Part shown: positions 15,988 through 23,318 of the stretch, piece after piece
Layout: each line of letters opens with the position of its first letter
Position numbering within the stretch: the first letter of the stretch is position 1
Source of the DNA: Pseudonocardia cypriaca
Lineage (GTDB): Bacteria; Actinomycetota; Actinomycetes; Mycobacteriales; Pseudonocardiaceae
Reading direction: 5' to 3'
DNA length: 64,000 bases
Assembly: GCF_006717045.1 (NCBI RefSeq)
Contig: NZ_VFPH01000001.1
Location: forward strand, 2,170,001-2,234,000
Made by a program: the position numbers and the translations under genes
The notes under the pieces: generated by a model
Seen by the model: the letters and a program-made list of their open reading frames with translations, nothing else
What the model was told of the DNA's origin: nothing
Database searches by the model: none

Positions 15988-16878
15988 ATGTGGATCCGTG
16001 TGCTGGGGTCGGCGGCCGGGGGCGGGTTCCCGCAGTGGAACTGCGACTGCCCGGGATGCCGGGCGGTCCGGGACGGCACCCGGCCCTGCCGGCCCCGCAC
16101 GCAGTCGTCGGTGGCGGTGAGCGCCGACCGGCGGCGCTGGTACCTGCTGAACGCCTCACCCGACGTCCGGAGCCAGATCGAGTCCTTCCCCGCCCTGCGC
16201 CCCCGCGACGGTCGCACCACGCCGATCCAGGGCGTGCTGCTCACCGACGCGGAGCTCGACCACACGCTCGGCCTGCTGCTCCTGCGGGAGGGGCGGGGCG
16301 TCGACGTGCACTCGACGGAGGCGGTGCGCGCCACGCTCGCCGACGGGACGTCGCTGCTGCGGACGCTGGAGGCGTACTGCCCGGTGCGCTGGCATCCGGT
16401 GGTGCCGGACGCCGACGTCCCGCTCGGTGACGGGTTGTCCTACCGGGCGTTCGACGTGCCGACGAGCAAACGCGCTCGCTTCGGTTCCGGGTCGGAGAAG
16501 GGGCGGGTGGTCGGGTACCGCCTCACCGACGAGCGCACCGGCCGCTCCGCCGTCCACCTGCCGGGCATGCAGTCGTTCCTACCGGTGCGCGACCAGCTGG
16601 ACGACTGCTCCTGCCTGCTCGTCGACGGCACCTGCTGGCGTGACGACGAGATGGTCCAGCTCGGCCTGGCCGGCAAGACGTCGCGGGAGATGGGACACCT
16701 GCCCATCGACGGTCCCGGCGGGAGCCTGGCGCAGCTCGCCCCGCTGCCGATCGCCCGAAAGATCTACATCCACATCAACAACACGAACCCGATCCTGCTC
16801 GACGACTCGCGCGAGCGGCGCACCGTCGAGGAGCACGGGATGGAGGTGGCCGTGGACGGCATGGAGGTGCAGGTATGA
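15988..16878 (+). CDS. pqqB: PQQ biosynthesis protein PqqB
   Basis: A 296-residue metallo-beta-lactamase-fold protein. The N-terminus (RVLGSAAGGGFPQWNCDCPGC) carries the cysteine zinc site diagnostic of PqqB, followed by SSVAVS and LLTDAELDHTLGLLLLREG, the altered metal-binding strand of the family. PqqB is implicated in hydroxylating the Glu-Tyr intermediate before PqqC. The length fits the family (about 300). The ATG follows GAGGAGGGGG. The 3' end overlaps pqqC by four bases (ATGA), showing translational coupling. Confidence 0.95.
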   Translation: MWIRVLGSAAGGGFPQWNCDCPGCRAVRDGTRPCRPRTQSSVAVSADRRRWYLLNASPDVRSQIESFPALRPRDGRTTPIQGVLLTDAELDHTLGLLLLREGRGVDVHSTEAVRATLADGTSLLRTLEAYCPVRWHPVVPDADVPLGDGLSYRAFDVPTSKRARFGSGSEKGRVVGYRLTDERTGRSAVHLPGMQSFLPVRDQLDDCSCLLVDGTCWRDDEMVQLGLAGKTSREMGHLPIDGPGGSLAQLAPLPIARKIYIHINNTNPILLDDSRERRTVEEHGMEVAVDGMEVQV

Positions 16879-17579
16879 CGGCGACGGTCGCTGGTACCGA
16901 TCATTTGGCTACCGATCAGTTCGTCTCCGCGTTGCGCGCCCAGTCCCAGCGCTACCACTCGCTGCACCCCTTCCACCGCCGCATGAACGAGGGCTCGCTG
17001 AACCGGCGGCAGGTTCAGGGCTGGGTGGCCAACCGCTTCTACTACCAGGCGAGCATCCCCCGCAAGGACGCCGCCATCCTGTCCAACTGCCCGGACCCGG
17101 AGGTGCGCAGGCGCTGGATCCGCCGGATCGTCGACCACGACGGCACCGGGCCCGGCGAGGGCGGGATCGAGGCGTGGCTCTCGCTCGGCGAGGCGGTGGG
17201 GCTCTCCCGCACCGAGGTGGCCGACGAGCGGCACGTCGTGCCGGGCGTCCGGTTCGCGGTGGACGCGTACGTGAACTTCGCCCGCACCCGGCCGTGGGTC
17301 GAGGCGGTCGCCTCGTCGCTGACCGAGCTGTTCGCGCCGGACCTGATGGCCGAGCGCCTCGCCGCGTTCGAGCGGCACTACGACTGGATCGACCCGGCGG
17401 GCCTCGCCTACTTCCGGGCCCGGCTCACCCAGGCGCCCCGCGACTCCGAGCACGCCCTCGAGGTCGTGACCGAGCACTGCCGCACGCCGGCCGAGCAGGC
17501 CGCCGCCGTGGCGGCGCTCGCGTTCAAGAACGACGTCCTCTGGAGCATGCTCGATGCCATCGACCAGGCTTGTAGATAG
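16875..17579 (+). CDS. pqqC: Pyrroloquinoline-quinone synthase PqqC
   Basis: A 234-residue helical protein of the PqqC/TENA-like fold. It has YHSLHPFHRRMNEG and NRFYYQASIPRKDAAILSNC, the conserved N-terminal helices that hold the active-site histidines and tyrosines, and VTEHCRTP near the end. The enzyme performs the final cofactor-free ring closure and eight-electron oxidation to PQQ using oxygen, in the cytosol. Length as in the family (about 240-250). Overlaps pqqB by four bases and pqqD by 26. Confidence 0.95.
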   Translation: MTATVAGTDHLATDQFVSALRAQSQRYHSLHPFHRRMNEGSLNRRQVQGWVANRFYYQASIPRKDAAILSNCPDPEVRRRWIRRIVDHDGTGPGEGGIEAWLSLGEAVGLSRTEVADERHVVPGVRFAVDAYVNFARTRPWVEAVASSLTELFAPDLMAERLAAFERHYDWIDPAGLAYFRARLTQAPRDSEHALEVVTEHCRTPAEQAAAVAALAFKNDVLWSMLDAIDQACR

Positions 17580-17841
17580 TCACGACCGGCCCCTCCTCGC
17601 GCCGCACGTCCGGTTGACGTTCGACCCCGCCCGGGAGCGGCACGTGCTGCTGTCCCCGGAGACCGTCGTCGTCCTCAACGCCACGGGCTCGGACGTGCTC
17701 GAACTGTGCGACGGGAAGCGGACCGTCGCCGAGATCGTCGCCGAGCTGAGCTCCCGGTACGCGCGCGTCGTCGACGAGGAGGTGCGGACGTTCCTCGACC
17801 GGCTCGTCGAGCGGCGGTGCGTGGAGGTGGACCGTGGATAG
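17554..17841 (+). CDS. pqqD: PQQ biosynthesis peptide chaperone PqqD
   Basis: A 95-residue RRE-type protein that binds PqqA and presents it to PqqE. It contains the family pattern PHVRLTFDPARERHVLLSPE, then LNATGSDVLELCDGKRTV and a helical end. Starts inside pqqC (26-base overlap) and overlaps pqqE by eight bases. PqqD is separate here, unlike organisms where it is fused to PqqC or PqqE. Confidence 0.93.
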   Translation: MPSTRLVDSHDRPLLAPHVRLTFDPARERHVLLSPETVVVLNATGSDVLELCDGKRTVAEIVAELSSRYARVVDEEVRTFLDRLVERRCVEVDRG

Positions 17842-18940
17842 GCCGTTCGCGCTGCTCGCCGAGCTCACCTACGAGTGCCCGCTGCACTGCGCGTACTGCT
17901 CCAACCCGCTCGAGCTCAGCCGATACACCGACGAGCTGAGCACGGGGGAGTGGCAGCGGGTGTTCACCGAGAGCAGGGAGCTCGGCGCGCTGCAGCTGCA
18001 CCTGTCGGGCGGGGAGCCGCTGCGCCGCCGCGACGTCGTCGAGCTGGTGCGGACGGGCCGCGAGCTGGGGATGTACTCGAACCTCGTGACGAGCGGGCTC
18101 GGTCTGTCCGCCGCGCGGGCCGAGCAGCTGCGCGAGGCCGGGCTCGACCACGTGCAGATCAGCGTGCAGGCCGACGAGCCGGTGCTGTCCGACCGGCTGG
18201 CCGGCACACCGTCCTATCAGCGCAAGATCGATGCCGCCCGCACCGTGAAGGAGCTGGGCTGGCCGCTGACCGTGAACGTGGTGCTGCACCGGCAGAACCT
18301 GGACCGGATCGAGGGCATCCTCGCGCTCGTCGAGGAGATGGGCGCCGACCGCGTCGAGCTGGCCAACACCCAGTACTACGGATGGGCGTGGCGCAACCGG
18401 GCCGCCCTGCTGCCGACCCGGGAGCAGCTCGAACGGGCCGAGCAGGTGGTGCGGGAAGCGCGCGAGCGGCTGCGCAGCCGGATGCAGATCCTCTACATCC
18501 TCCCCGACTACTACGAGCGCTACCCCAAGCCCTGCATGGGCGGCTGGGCGAGCCGCCAGGTCGTCGTCGCACCCAACGGCGACGCGCTGCCATGCCTGGC
18601 CGCGCACGAGCTCCCCCTGCCCCGCGCGAACGTGCGCGAGCGGTCGCTCGAGTGGATCTGGGAGGAGTCGCCGCTCTTCCAGCGGTTCCGCGGCACGGAC
18701 TGGATGCCGCAGCCGTGCCGCGGCTGCGAGCGCCGCGAGCTCGACTTCGGCGGCTGCCGCTGCCAGGCGTTCCAGCTCACCGGCGACGCCGCGCGCACCG
18801 ATCCGGTCTGCCACCTCTCCCCGGACCACGACATCGTCACCGCCGCCGTGCGCCGCGCCAACGATCGGGCCGACGACGCGGCGGGTCCGCACGAGGTGGC
18901 GCTGACACCGCGCCCCCATCCACGAGAGGTGGTCCTGTGA
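17834..18940 (+). CDS. pqqE: Radical SAM PqqA Glu-Tyr crosslinking enzyme PqqE
   Basis: A 368-residue radical SAM enzyme. C15, C19 and C22 (ECPLHCAYC) ligate the SAM cluster; the C-terminal SPASM region supplies further cysteines (KPCMGGW, LPCLAAHE, QPCRGCERRELDFGGCRCQ and DPVCHLSP) for two auxiliary clusters. It joins the Glu and Tyr side chains of PqqA on PqqD, the first step in PQQ formation. The stop overlaps the next start (GTGA), tying the membrane exchanger to the same transcript. Confidence 0.96.
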   Translation: MDRPFALLAELTYECPLHCAYCSNPLELSRYTDELSTGEWQRVFTESRELGALQLHLSGGEPLRRRDVVELVRTGRELGMYSNLVTSGLGLSAARAEQLREAGLDHVQISVQADEPVLSDRLAGTPSYQRKIDAARTVKELGWPLTVNVVLHRQNLDRIEGILALVEEMGADRVELANTQYYGWAWRNRAALLPTREQLERAEQVVREARERLRSRMQILYILPDYYERYPKPCMGGWASRQVVVAPNGDALPCLAAHELPLPRANVRERSLEWIWEESPLFQRFRGTDWMPQPCRGCERRELDFGGCRCQAFQLTGDAARTDPVCHLSPDHDIVTAAVRRANDRADDAAGPHEVALTPRPHPREVVL

Positions 18941-20016
18941 CGTCGATCCTCGTCTTCATCGCGGGCGCGGTGCTCCTGATCTACAGCGCCGAGAAGCTCA
19001 TCGGCTACCTCGTCGGGATCGCGAGCGGGCTGCGGGTGTCGGTGTTCCTGCTGGCGATCATCTTCACCGGCATCGAGTTCGACGACATCTTCCTCGGGGT
19101 GGCGCTCAACCTGGAGGACCTGGAGGGGGTCGCCCTCGGCGTCGTGTTCGGCACTGCGCTCTCGATGACCGGGGTCGTACTCGCGATCGCCGCCCTCCTG
19201 ACCCCGACCCGCGTGAACATCCCCCGCGAGTACGTCGTCGCCCTCGGAGCCGCACCGCTCGTGATGGTCGTGTTCACGCTGATGGCGCCGCTCGGCCCGG
19301 TGCACGGCGCGATCCTGCTCGCGCTCTTCGTCGTGTTCATCGCCTTCGTCGCCGCGCGCGAGACGCGCGCCGACACCCCGGTCTTCCGGGACGCCGAGAT
19401 GTACGAGGCGTACGCCGCGGCCCGCGCGTCCGGCGGCAGCGCCACCTCCGGTCCCACCTCCAGCGCCACCGCCGTAGCTCCCGCCGAGCCACCGGACGAG
19501 ACGGCGTTCTCCGACACGATGCCGTTCGTCACGACCCGGCGCCGATCCGGATTGGCCCGGCTCGGCCTCGCGGTGCTCGCCCTCGCCGGGCTCGTCATCG
19601 GCGCCGCGACCACGGGCATCGGCACCGAGGGCATCCTCGAGACCTACGGGCTCCAGGGCACCCTGTTCGGCGCGACGATCGTGACCGCCGTCCTCACCAT
19701 CGAGGACATCTTCCTGACCGTGGAACCCATCCGCCGCGGCGTGCCGGAGATCGGCGTAGGCAACGTCATCGGCAGCGTCGTCTTCTCCGTCACCGGCAAG
19801 CTGGGCGTCATCCTCCTCGCCGGCGGGATCGTGGTGGAGCCCGAGGTGCTCACCTGGCACCTGCCCGCCCTCATCGTCGTGACCGGGCTGGGTGCCTACT
19901 TCATCTCCACCGGCAGGCTGCGCCGCTGGCACGGCGTCGTGCTGCTCGCCCTCTACATCGCCTACTGGGCGATCAGCTTCGGCGTCCTCGGAGGGCCGCC
20001 GATCGAGATGGACTAG
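18937..20016 (+). CDS. Na+/Ca2+-exchanger-like (CaCA family) membrane protein in the pqq operon
   Basis: A 359-residue protein with two halves of about five transmembrane segments joined by a hydrophilic loop (residues about 150-205). Each half has an alpha-repeat: TGIEFDDIFLGVALN in the first and LTIEDIFLTVEP ... GVGNVIGSVVFSVTG in the second. Canonical exchangers have S-x-P-E-L at these helices; here both carry extra carboxylates (E-x-D-D and I-E-D). The GTG start overlaps the pqqE stop, so it is co-translated with PQQ synthesis. It may move Ca2+ or another metal for the quinoprotein. Transport direction and ion are not deducible. Confidence 0.75.
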   Translation: MTSILVFIAGAVLLIYSAEKLIGYLVGIASGLRVSVFLLAIIFTGIEFDDIFLGVALNLEDLEGVALGVVFGTALSMTGVVLAIAALLTPTRVNIPREYVVALGAAPLVMVVFTLMAPLGPVHGAILLALFVVFIAFVAARETRADTPVFRDAEMYEAYAAARASGGSATSGPTSSATAVAPAEPPDETAFSDTMPFVTTRRRSGLARLGLAVLALAGLVIGAATTGIGTEGILETYGLQGTLFGATIVTAVLTIEDIFLTVEPIRRGVPEIGVGNVIGSVVFSVTGKLGVILLAGGIVVEPEVLTWHLPALIVVTGLGAYFISTGRLRRWHGVVLLALYIAYWAISFGVLGGPPIEMD

Positions 20017-20062
20017 CTCGGCCCGCGACGACGCGGTGACGCGTCGGTACCACCCTGTCACG

Positions 20063-20282
20063 GTGCGTGGTCGCTACGCGGAAGCCGTCGACGTCGCGAT
20101 GGTGGCCGTCGAGGCGGAGCCGCTGCGGGAGAGCGCCCAGCGCGTCCTCGTGGAGACGCACGCGGCCGAGGGGAACCACGTCGAGGCCCGCCGCAGCTAC
20201 ACGCTCTACCGCAGCCTGGTGCGGCGCGAGCTGGGCGTCACCCGTCGCCGGAGCTGACGGCGCTCGTCGCCGCAGCGGGCCG
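20063..20282 (+). pseudogene. BTAD-domain fragment of a SARP/AfsR-type regulator, frameshifted
   Basis: The frame reads GRYAEAVDVAMVAVEAEPLRE, then QRVLVETHAAEGNHVEARRSY and RRELGVT: the helical bacterial transcriptional activator domain (TPR-like) of SARP regulators. The DNA-binding half is missing and the frame then stops at RRRS. Restoring one base after GVT would read SPELTALVAAAGR, the normal family continuation, so a one-base loss is visible at about 20245. A remnant, not a functional gene. Confidence 0.7.
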
Positions 20283-20289
20283 GCACCGG

Positions 20290-21015
20290 TCAACGACCGA
20301 GGTGCATCCCGCCGCTCACGTGGAGCACCTGGCCGGTGAGGTGCGAAGCCTGTGGCGAGGCCACGAACGCGACGAGCGCGGCGACCTCCTCGGCCCGCCC
20401 GAGCCTGCCGTCCGCGCTGCGGCTCTCCGCGAAGGCCCGGCGCGCAGGCGGGAAGTCCGCCCCGCCGAAGAACTCGGTGCCTTCCGTCGGCCCGGGTGAC
20501 ACCACGTTGGCGGTGATCCCACGCTTGCCGAGCTGGAAGGCGAGCTCGCTGGTCCACGGTTCGAGCGCGGCCTTCACAGCGCCGTAGCTGCCGCCGCCCG
20601 ACCGCGCGGTCACCGAACCGAGGTTGACGATCCGCCCCCCGTCCGCGATCCGGGGCAGCAGGGCGGTCGTGACGAGCACTGCGGTGAGCACGTTCGCCTC
20701 GAAGTTGGCCAGCCACGAGCTGCGCGTGGCGACGAGCTGGTCGGCCGGCCGCTCGGCTCCCAGGTCGGTGTTGCCGCCCGCCGCGTTCACCAGCACGTCG
20801 ATCGTCTCCGGCAGCTGCGGCAGTGCGGCGGTGACGGACGCCGGGTCGGAGGCGTCGAAGGCCACCGCCTTCGCACCGATCTCGGCCGCGGCCGCTGCGA
20901 GGACGTCCCGCCTGCGTCCGACGATCGTGACCTCGGCGCCCTCCCGGCCGAGCTGTTCGGCTACTGCGCGCCCGATGCCGGTCGCGCCACCGGTGACGAC
21001 TGCGGTCCTTGTCAC
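20290..21015 (-). CDS. SDR-family oxidoreductase
   Basis: A 241-residue short-chain dehydrogenase. It has the TGGATGIG cofactor loop at residues 8-15, a basic residue after strand 2 (VGRRRD) suggesting NADP(H), NAAGG, and the catalytic Ser...Tyr-x3-Lys (GSVTARSGGGSYGAVKAAL). The end GQVLHVSGGMHLGR is typical. Divergent from a MarR gene across a 72-bp gap holding two matching palindromes, so it is most likely that regulator's target. Substrate unknown. Confidence 0.9.
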   Translation of the reverse strand: MTRTAVVTGGATGIGRAVAEQLGREGAEVTIVGRRRDVLAAAAAEIGAKAVAFDASDPASVTAALPQLPETIDVLVNAAGGNTDLGAERPADQLVATRSSWLANFEANVLTAVLVTTALLPRIADGGRIVNLGSVTARSGGGSYGAVKAALEPWTSELAFQLGKRGITANVVSPGPTEGTEFFGGADFPPARRAFAESRSADGRLGRAEEVAALVAFVASPQASHLTGQVLHVSGGMHLGR

Positions 21016-21024
21016 GGGTCCTCC

Positions 21025-21040
21025 TCTTTAGCTCTAAAGA
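21025..21040. promoter_or_regulatory. MarR-type operator, copy 1
   Basis: TCTTTAGCTCTAAAGA is a perfect inverted repeat (7-base arms, CT spacer) ten bases before the SDR start. The same core recurs 40 bases away next to the marR gene. The size and two-copy arrangement in a divergent promoter fit a MarR dimer site controlling both genes. Confidence 0.75.
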
Positions 21041-21064
21041 CTCGGGCGCCTCGACCGTAGCAGG

Positions 21065-21080
21065 TCTTTAGGGCTAAAGT
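21065..21080. promoter_or_regulatory. MarR-type operator, copy 2
   Basis: TCTTTAGGGCTAAAGT shares the CTTTAG-N2-CTAAAG core with copy 1, differing in the spacer and the last base. It lies eight bases before the marR start, where binding would block that gene (autorepression). Confidence 0.75.
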
Positions 21081-21087
21081 CTGTGCG

Positions 21088-21579
21088 GTGGGCCACGACG
21101 ACCGTGACGCGGTGGACGAGATCGCCGACCAGTGGGCGCGCGAGCGCCCCGACGTGCCCGTGGCGTCGATCGGAGTCGTGGCGCGCGTCCTGCGCATCGC
21201 CAAGGCGTTCGCCGATCACCGCAGGCGCACCCTCGCGGCGCTGGGCATCGACAGCGCGACGTTCGACCTCCTCGCCACCCTGCGCCGCTCGGGGGAGCCG
21301 TTCCGGATGACGCCCGCCCAGCTCACGCAGGCGTGCCTCGTCTCGGGCGGCGCGATCAGCCAGCGGGTGGCGCGTGCCGAAGCCGCCGGGCTGGTGGAGA
21401 CCCGGCGCACGGCCGGCGGGCACACCTCGACCGTCGAGCTGACGCCCGTCGGCCGCGAGCGGATCGACCGGGACATCGCCGAGTTCCTCGCGGCCGAGGA
21501 GCGGCTCGTCGCCCACCTGGCGCCGGACGAACGCGCCGAGCTGACCCGGCTGCTGCGCGCGCTGCACGCCGGTCTGTGA
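21088..21579 (+). CDS. MarR-family transcriptional regulator
   Basis: A 163-residue winged-helix protein: recognition region MTPAQLTQACLVSGGAISQRVARAE and a wing with ETRRTAGGHTSTVELT, as in MarR proteins. GTG start. The divergent SDR gene and the two CTTTAG palindromes between them give a simple ligand-responsive repressor circuit. The ligand is unknown; MarR proteins of this sort often respond to aromatic or phenolic compounds. Confidence 0.88.
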   Translation: MGHDDRDAVDEIADQWARERPDVPVASIGVVARVLRIAKAFADHRRRTLAALGIDSATFDLLATLRRSGEPFRMTPAQLTQACLVSGGAISQRVARAEAAGLVETRRTAGGHTSTVELTPVGRERIDRDIAEFLAAEERLVAHLAPDERAELTRLLRALHAGL

Positions 21580-21585
21580 AAGGGG

Positions 21586-22554
21586 TCAGGTGAGGCTGCC
21601 GGCGAACTCGACGATCGCGGTGCTGACCTCCTCCGGCCGCTCCTGCTGCGTCCAGTGCCCGCAGTCGGGCAGCACGGTGGCGCCCCGCAGGTCGGGGAGC
21701 GTGTGCCGCAGGGAGTCGGCGAGGGCGTCGGCCGGTACGCCGGCGATCACGAGGTCGTGCTCGCCGGCCAGGTACAACGCGGGCCGCGTGACCGGAGCCC
21801 CGTGCCACGCGGCGGTGAGCTCCCAGCTGCGGTCGATGTTGCGGTACCAGTTCAGCCCGCCCGTGAACCCGCGGTCGCGGTACTCCTCGACGTAGACGTC
21901 GAGGTCCTGCTCGGTGAGCCACGCCGGGAGCTCGTCCGGTTCCGGCAGGAACCCCAGGAAACCGCCGCCCGGCTCGACGACCGGCAGCGGCGGCGGCGTC
22001 CCGCCCGACGTGTTCGCGAGCAGCCGCCGGAACGTCGCCCGCGGATCGGCCGCCAGCTCGGCGTCGGCCACCCCGGGCGCCTGGAAGTGCAGCATGTAGT
22101 ACCCGGGACCGAAGCGGCGGGCGAACGCCTCGGTGGGGCGGGCCGAGCCGCGCGGCCGGAACGGCACCGACAACCCGACGACGCCGTGCACGCGGTCGGG
22201 CCGCAGCAACGCCGTGTGCCATGCGACCGGGGCACCCCAGTCGTGCCCCACCACGACCGCCCGCTCGGCCCCGACGACGTCCAGCACCCCGACCGCGTCC
22301 CCCACGAGGTGCAGCATCGTGTAGTCCTCGATCGCCGCCGGTGCATCGCTGCGCGCGTACCCGCGCTGGTCGGGCGCGACGACGCGGAACCCGGCCGCCG
22401 CGAGCGCCACCAGCTGGTGGCGCCAGGAGTACCAGCACTCGGGGAACCCGTGCAGCAGCAGGACGACCGGCCCGTCCACCGGCCCGGCCTCGGCCAGGTG
22501 GATCCGCAGGCCGTGCACGTCGACGAACCGGTGCGTGATCGCGGGTGCGTCCAT
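21586..22554 (-). CDS. Alpha/beta hydrolase, epoxide hydrolase-like
   Basis: A 322-residue alpha/beta hydrolase with the epoxide hydrolase set: HGFPECWYSW (oxyanion HGFP), DQRGYARSD, the nucleophile Asp in GHDWGAPVAW, a lid containing a tyrosine near the WYRNI segment, and the base His in PDCGHW. It would hydrate epoxides to diols; haloalkane or ester activity cannot be excluded. The ATG (MDAPAITH) was chosen because the longer upstream frame is unrelated low-complexity sequence. It ends seven bases after the marR stop (convergent). Confidence 0.85.
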   Translation of the reverse strand: MDAPAITHRFVDVHGLRIHLAEAGPVDGPVVLLLHGFPECWYSWRHQLVALAAAGFRVVAPDQRGYARSDAPAAIEDYTMLHLVGDAVGVLDVVGAERAVVVGHDWGAPVAWHTALLRPDRVHGVVGLSVPFRPRGSARPTEAFARRFGPGYYMLHFQAPGVADAELAADPRATFRRLLANTSGGTPPPLPVVEPGGGFLGFLPEPDELPAWLTEQDLDVYVEEYRDRGFTGGLNWYRNIDRSWELTAAWHGAPVTRPALYLAGEHDLVIAGVPADALADSLRHTLPDLRGATVLPDCGHWTQQERPEEVSTAIVEFAGSLT

Positions 22555-22588
22555 GGTCCTCAACCTACGGGGCACTAGCTTCCGGGAG

Positions 22589-22960
22589 GTGAACAGCGAA
22601 CCTCCCGGACCACGCGCGCTGGTGATCGGGTTCGACCCGTACCGGGTGCCAGGACCGTGGGACCCCGCGCCCGTCGCGGAGGCGATCGCCGTCGGCATGG
22701 CTCGTTTCGTCGACGCCGGGGTCGGCGTCGAGGCCTGCCTGTTCGGGCTCGACGGGAGCGACGACATCGACGCGGTCGTCACCGAGGCGCTCGACCGCCG
22801 CCCGTGGGAGGTCGTCGTCATCGGCGGTGGCGTACGCAACCAGCTCGAGCTGTTCGAACGCATCGTCAACCTCGTGCGCCGGCGTGCGCCTGATGCAGCC
22901 ATTGCCTTCAACAGCACGCCGGATGGCATCTTCGAGGCTGCTGCGCGGTGGCTCGGCTGA
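22589..22960 (+). CDS. Small conserved hypothetical protein
   Basis: A protein of about 123 residues with an N-terminal strand-loop pattern (RALVIGFDPYRVPGPWDP), then an Asp/Glu-rich middle (LFGLDGSDDIDAVVTEAL) and VVVIGGGVRNQ, suggesting an alternating alpha/beta Rossmann-like fold. The end (RAPDAAIAFNSTPDGIFEAA) is well formed. The GTG start gives the natural N-terminus; an ATG at 22553 would overlap the divergent hydrolase start. I do not recognise a named family, and no function can be assigned. Confidence 0.6.
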   Translation: MNSEPPGPRALVIGFDPYRVPGPWDPAPVAEAIAVGMARFVDAGVGVEACLFGLDGSDDIDAVVTEALDRRPWEVVVIGGGVRNQLELFERIVNLVRRRAPDAAIAFNSTPDGIFEAAARWLG

Positions 22961-23318
22961 GTTCCGCTTGCGGTTGGCGCGCCGTTCCCGGCTCGCGCCG
23001 CAAGGAGTCGGGCACGGCTCCTGGCTTCGCGTGAATTCACGGGCTCGGTCGGCCCTCTTGCGTGGCGTGGTGGCCGGTTTGGCACAACTACCGAATATTG
23101 TGGTTGCGCTGGCGGCCGTCACCGACGCGGGGGCACGCCTGCTTGGACGAGACCGTCGCTGCCGAGTGGGCGGGGACTGTCCTGTTCCCGAACCCGTTCG
23201 CCACGATCACCACGACGTCGCTGCTTTCCCTGCGTTCCGCGGAACGTCTGCTGCCTGGAATTGTCGGACCCCCGTGTCATTCTGAGGGTGCACATTGATC
23301 CGATTCCAGGGGGTTTTC
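22961..23318. other. Non-coding gap with one palindrome
   Basis: No frame here has convincing codon structure or a recognisable product. The only clear element is the palindrome CGTTCCGCGGAACG at 23233-23246, repeated downstream of the HNH gene. A promoter for the HNH gene presumably lies in the last 100 bases but I cannot place it. Confidence 0.5.
23233..23246. repeat. Palindrome CGTTCCGCGGAACG, left copy flanking the DUF222-HNH gene
   Basis: A perfect 14-base palindrome, identical to one at 24747-24760 just past the HNH gene. The pair brackets a single gene 1.5 kb long. Confidence 0.55.

Noticed and set aside
23062..23298. Small frame before the HNH gene that might be a transposase scrap
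   Set aside because: A few Trp-rich segments are present but nothing matches a transposase domain I can name, and no inverted ends were found other than the palindrome.
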